Origin: Pseudomonadota bacterium
Lineage (GTDB): Bacteria > Pseudomonadota > Gammaproteobacteria > Burkholderiales > Burkholderiaceae
DNA: 13,867 nt
Reading direction: 5' to 3'
Assembly (NCBI GenBank): GCA_023441105.1
Contig: JAEZQX010000299.1
Coordinates: 1 to 13,867 of the forward strand
The position numbers and the translations under genes are program-made. The first letter of the stretch is position 1. Each line of letters begins with the position of its first letter. Under the pieces are notes generated by a model. The model worked only from the letters and a program-made list of their open reading frames with translations. It did not search any database and was not told the DNA's origin. Shown piece after piece: positions 12,318 through 13,867 of the stretch.

Positions 12318-13817
12318 CTACTTGATCTTGGTCTGTGACACGTGCTCGAGCAGGCGCTCCACCGACGCATCGCTCACGTCGGTGAACGGCTTGGGATAGA
12401 GGCCCATGAAGAGCACCAGGGCGGCCATGGCCATCAGCATCCAGAACTCGCGGCGGTCGACATCCTGCAGGCCGGCGACCCGCTCGTTGGCGACCGCGCC
12501 GAAGACCACCCGCTTGTACATCCACAGCGAATAGGCGGCGCCGAGGATCAGGGTGGTCGCGGCCAGGAAGCCGACCCAGAAGTTGTACTGGACGGCGCCG
12601 AGGATGACCATGAACTCGCCGACGAAGCCGGAGGTGGCCGGCAGGCCGCTGTTGGCCATGGAGAACAGCATGAACAGCGCCGCGAACCGCGGCATGGTGT
12701 TCACCACGCCGCCGTAGTCGGCGATGTTGCGCGAATGCAGGCGGTCATAGAGCACGCCGATGCAGAGGAACATCGCGCCGGAGATGAAGCCGTGCGAGAT
12801 CATCTGGATGATCGCGCCCTGCGCGCCGACCTGGTTGAAGATGAAGAAGCCGAGGGTCACATAGCCCATGTGGGCGATCGACGAATACGCCACCAGCTTC
12901 TTCATGTCGGTCTGCACCATGGCGACCAGGCCGATGTAGACCACCGCCACCAGCGACAGCACGATCATAAGGCCCGAAAGCTCGTGGCTGGCGTCGGGCG
13001 CGATCGGCAGCGAGAAGCGCACGAAGCCGTAGGCGCCGAGCTTCAGCATGATTGCCGCCAGCACCACCGAACCGCCGGTGGGGGCCTCCACGTGCGCATC
13101 CGGCAGCCAGGTATGCACCGGCCACATCGGCACCTTCACCGCGAACGCCAGCAGGAAAGCGACGAAGATCAGCACCTGCTCGCGCAGGGTGAGCGGCAAC
13201 TCGTGCCAGGCGAGGATCTCGAAGCTGCCGGACTGCGAATAGAGGTAGATGATCGCGACCAGCGTCAGCAGCGAACCGAGCAGCGTGTACAGGAAGAACT
13301 TGAACGCCGCATAGACGCGGTTCGGACCGCCCCAGACGCCGATGATGATGTACATCGGCAGCAGCGTCGCCTCGAAGAAGACGTAGAACAGCAGCCCGTC
13401 CATGGCGCTGAAGACGCCGATCATCAGGCCCGAGAGGATCAGGAACGATGCCATGTACTGCGCCACCCGCTCGGTGATCACCCGCCAGCCGGCGATCACC
13501 ACCACCACCGTGATCAGCGCGGTCAGCAGCACCAGCCAGATCGACAGCCCGTCGATGCCCAGGAAGTAGGAAATCCCGTAGCGCTCGATCCAGGGCATCC
13601 GCTCGACGAACTGCAGCCCGTCGGACGCTGGATCGAAGCCGGTGTAAAGCGGGATCGTGACCAGCAGCCCCAGCAGCGAGCCGACCAGCGCCACCGCGCG
13701 CACCAGCTCGGCCCGGCGGTCGTCGCCGACCGCCAGCAGGATGACGCCGGTGAGGATCGGGATCCAGATGGCGGCGCTCAGCAGTCCGGCGCCCATGAAT
13801 TCGGTTGTCTGCTCCAT
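12318..13817 (-). CDS. nuoM: NADH-quinone oxidoreductase subunit M
   Basis: Central antiporter-like membrane subunit of complex I. 499 residues, full length, about 14 transmembrane helices. Conserved elements: YGISYFLGIDGLS near residue 80, FYVFFEATLLPMYIIIG with the essential glutamate (Glu149), and Lys228. WPVHTWLPDAHVEAPTGGSV and the following MLKLGAYGF carry Lys259; the 31-residue spacing of the two lysines matches what I recall of Escherichia coli NuoM. SSIAHMGYVTLG lies further on. The start at 13817 lies 12 bp after the preceding reading frame's stop and has only a weak GAG upstream, as is common inside nuo operons. Translated as part of one polycistronic message with nuoL and nuoN. 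Confidence 0.98.
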   Translation of the reverse strand: MEQTTEFMGAGLLSAAIWIPILTGVILLAVGDDRRAELVRAVALVGSLLGLLVTIPLYTGFDPASDGLQFVERMPWIERYGISYFLGIDGLSIWLVLLTALITVVVVIAGWRVITERVAQYMASFLILSGLMIGVFSAMDGLLFYVFFEATLLPMYIIIGVWGGPNRVYAAFKFFLYTLLGSLLTLVAIIYLYSQSGSFEILAWHELPLTLREQVLIFVAFLLAFAVKVPMWPVHTWLPDAHVEAPTGGSVVLAAIMLKLGAYGFVRFSLPIAPDASHELSGLMIVLSLVAVVYIGLVAMVQTDMKKLVAYSSIAHMGYVTLGFFIFNQVGAQGAIIQMISHGFISGAMFLCIGVLYDRLHSRNIADYGGVVNTMPRFAALFMLFSMANSGLPATSGFVGEFMVILGAVQYNFWVGFLAATTLILGAAYSLWMYKRVVFGAVANERVAGLQDVDRREFWMLMAMAALVLFMGLYPKPFTDVSDASVERLLEHVSQTKIK

Positions 13818-13829
13818 GGCGGCTCGGGA

Positions 13830-13867
13830 CTAGCGACGGGTCAGCAGCGGAATGAACCAGACCAGGC
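13830..13867 (-). CDS. nuoL: C-terminal tail of the preceding nuo gene, probably nuoL (partial)
   Basis: The last 12 codons or so of an open frame enter from the window edge and end LVWFIPLLTRR with TAG at 13832-13830, 12 bp before nuoM. A hydrophobic segment ending in two arginines fits the C-terminus of NuoL, which precedes nuoM in nearly all nuo operons. Too little sequence remains to prove identity; the assignment rests on position. Confidence 0.55.
   Translation of the reverse strand, partial: LVWFIPLLTRR

Overview
The window is about two-thirds G+C and densely coded. Its complex I genes (nuoM, nuoN), NudF-type Nudix hydrolase, GT9 glycosyltransferase, class II sirtuin and Old Yellow Enzyme homologue all look proteobacterial. 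A Nudix gene directly after nuoN is an arrangement I associate with Betaproteobacteria, so a beta- (or gamma-) proteobacterium is the best guess. That placement is inference. There is no transposase, phage gene, CRISPR array or rRNA.

Layout. (1) 1-1673, minus strand: a TspO/MBR-like membrane protein followed by a PhzS-like FAD monooxygenase cut by the window edge. (2) 1850-5213: a patchwork of small genes on both strands. These are an unrecognised 133-aa protein, two paralogous stand-alone response-regulator receivers, a Rho_N-containing 'plasmid stabilization-like' protein, a two-CxxC zinc-ribbon protein, a DUF2628 membrane protein and a 38-aa membrane peptide. The second receiver is preceded by a 17-codon upstream ORF overlapping its start codon by ATGA. 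(3) 5214-5570 holds no credible gene but has a strong hairpin. (4) tRNA-Ser(UGA), minus strand, 5571-5658. (5) A class II sirtuin (+) converges on an Old Yellow Enzyme-family oxidoreductase (-). (6) A GT9 glycosyltransferase (+) diverges from the latter and converges on the next block. (7) 9163-13867, all minus strand: the end of the nuo operon (nuoL tail, nuoM, nuoN), then the Nudix hydrolase and a TauD/TfdA dioxygenase.

How the genes relate. The nuo block makes membrane antiporter-like subunits of the proton-pumping NADH dehydrogenase. The Nudix and sirtuin genes both touch NAD/ADP-ribose metabolism, but they are about 3.4 kb apart on opposite strands and nothing shows they are linked. The small-gene patch looks regulatory or stress-related, but no histidine kinase is nearby.

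I did not find a convincing new multi-gene system. The most notable signals are local: a likely non-canonical ATC start on the sirtuin, the upstream ORF coupled to the second receiver, a near-consensus promoter with a perfect 10-bp-arm palindrome at its predicted start site ahead of the zinc-ribbon gene, and an identical 14-nt leader in front of two small genes. All calls come from reading the sequence; no database search was run.
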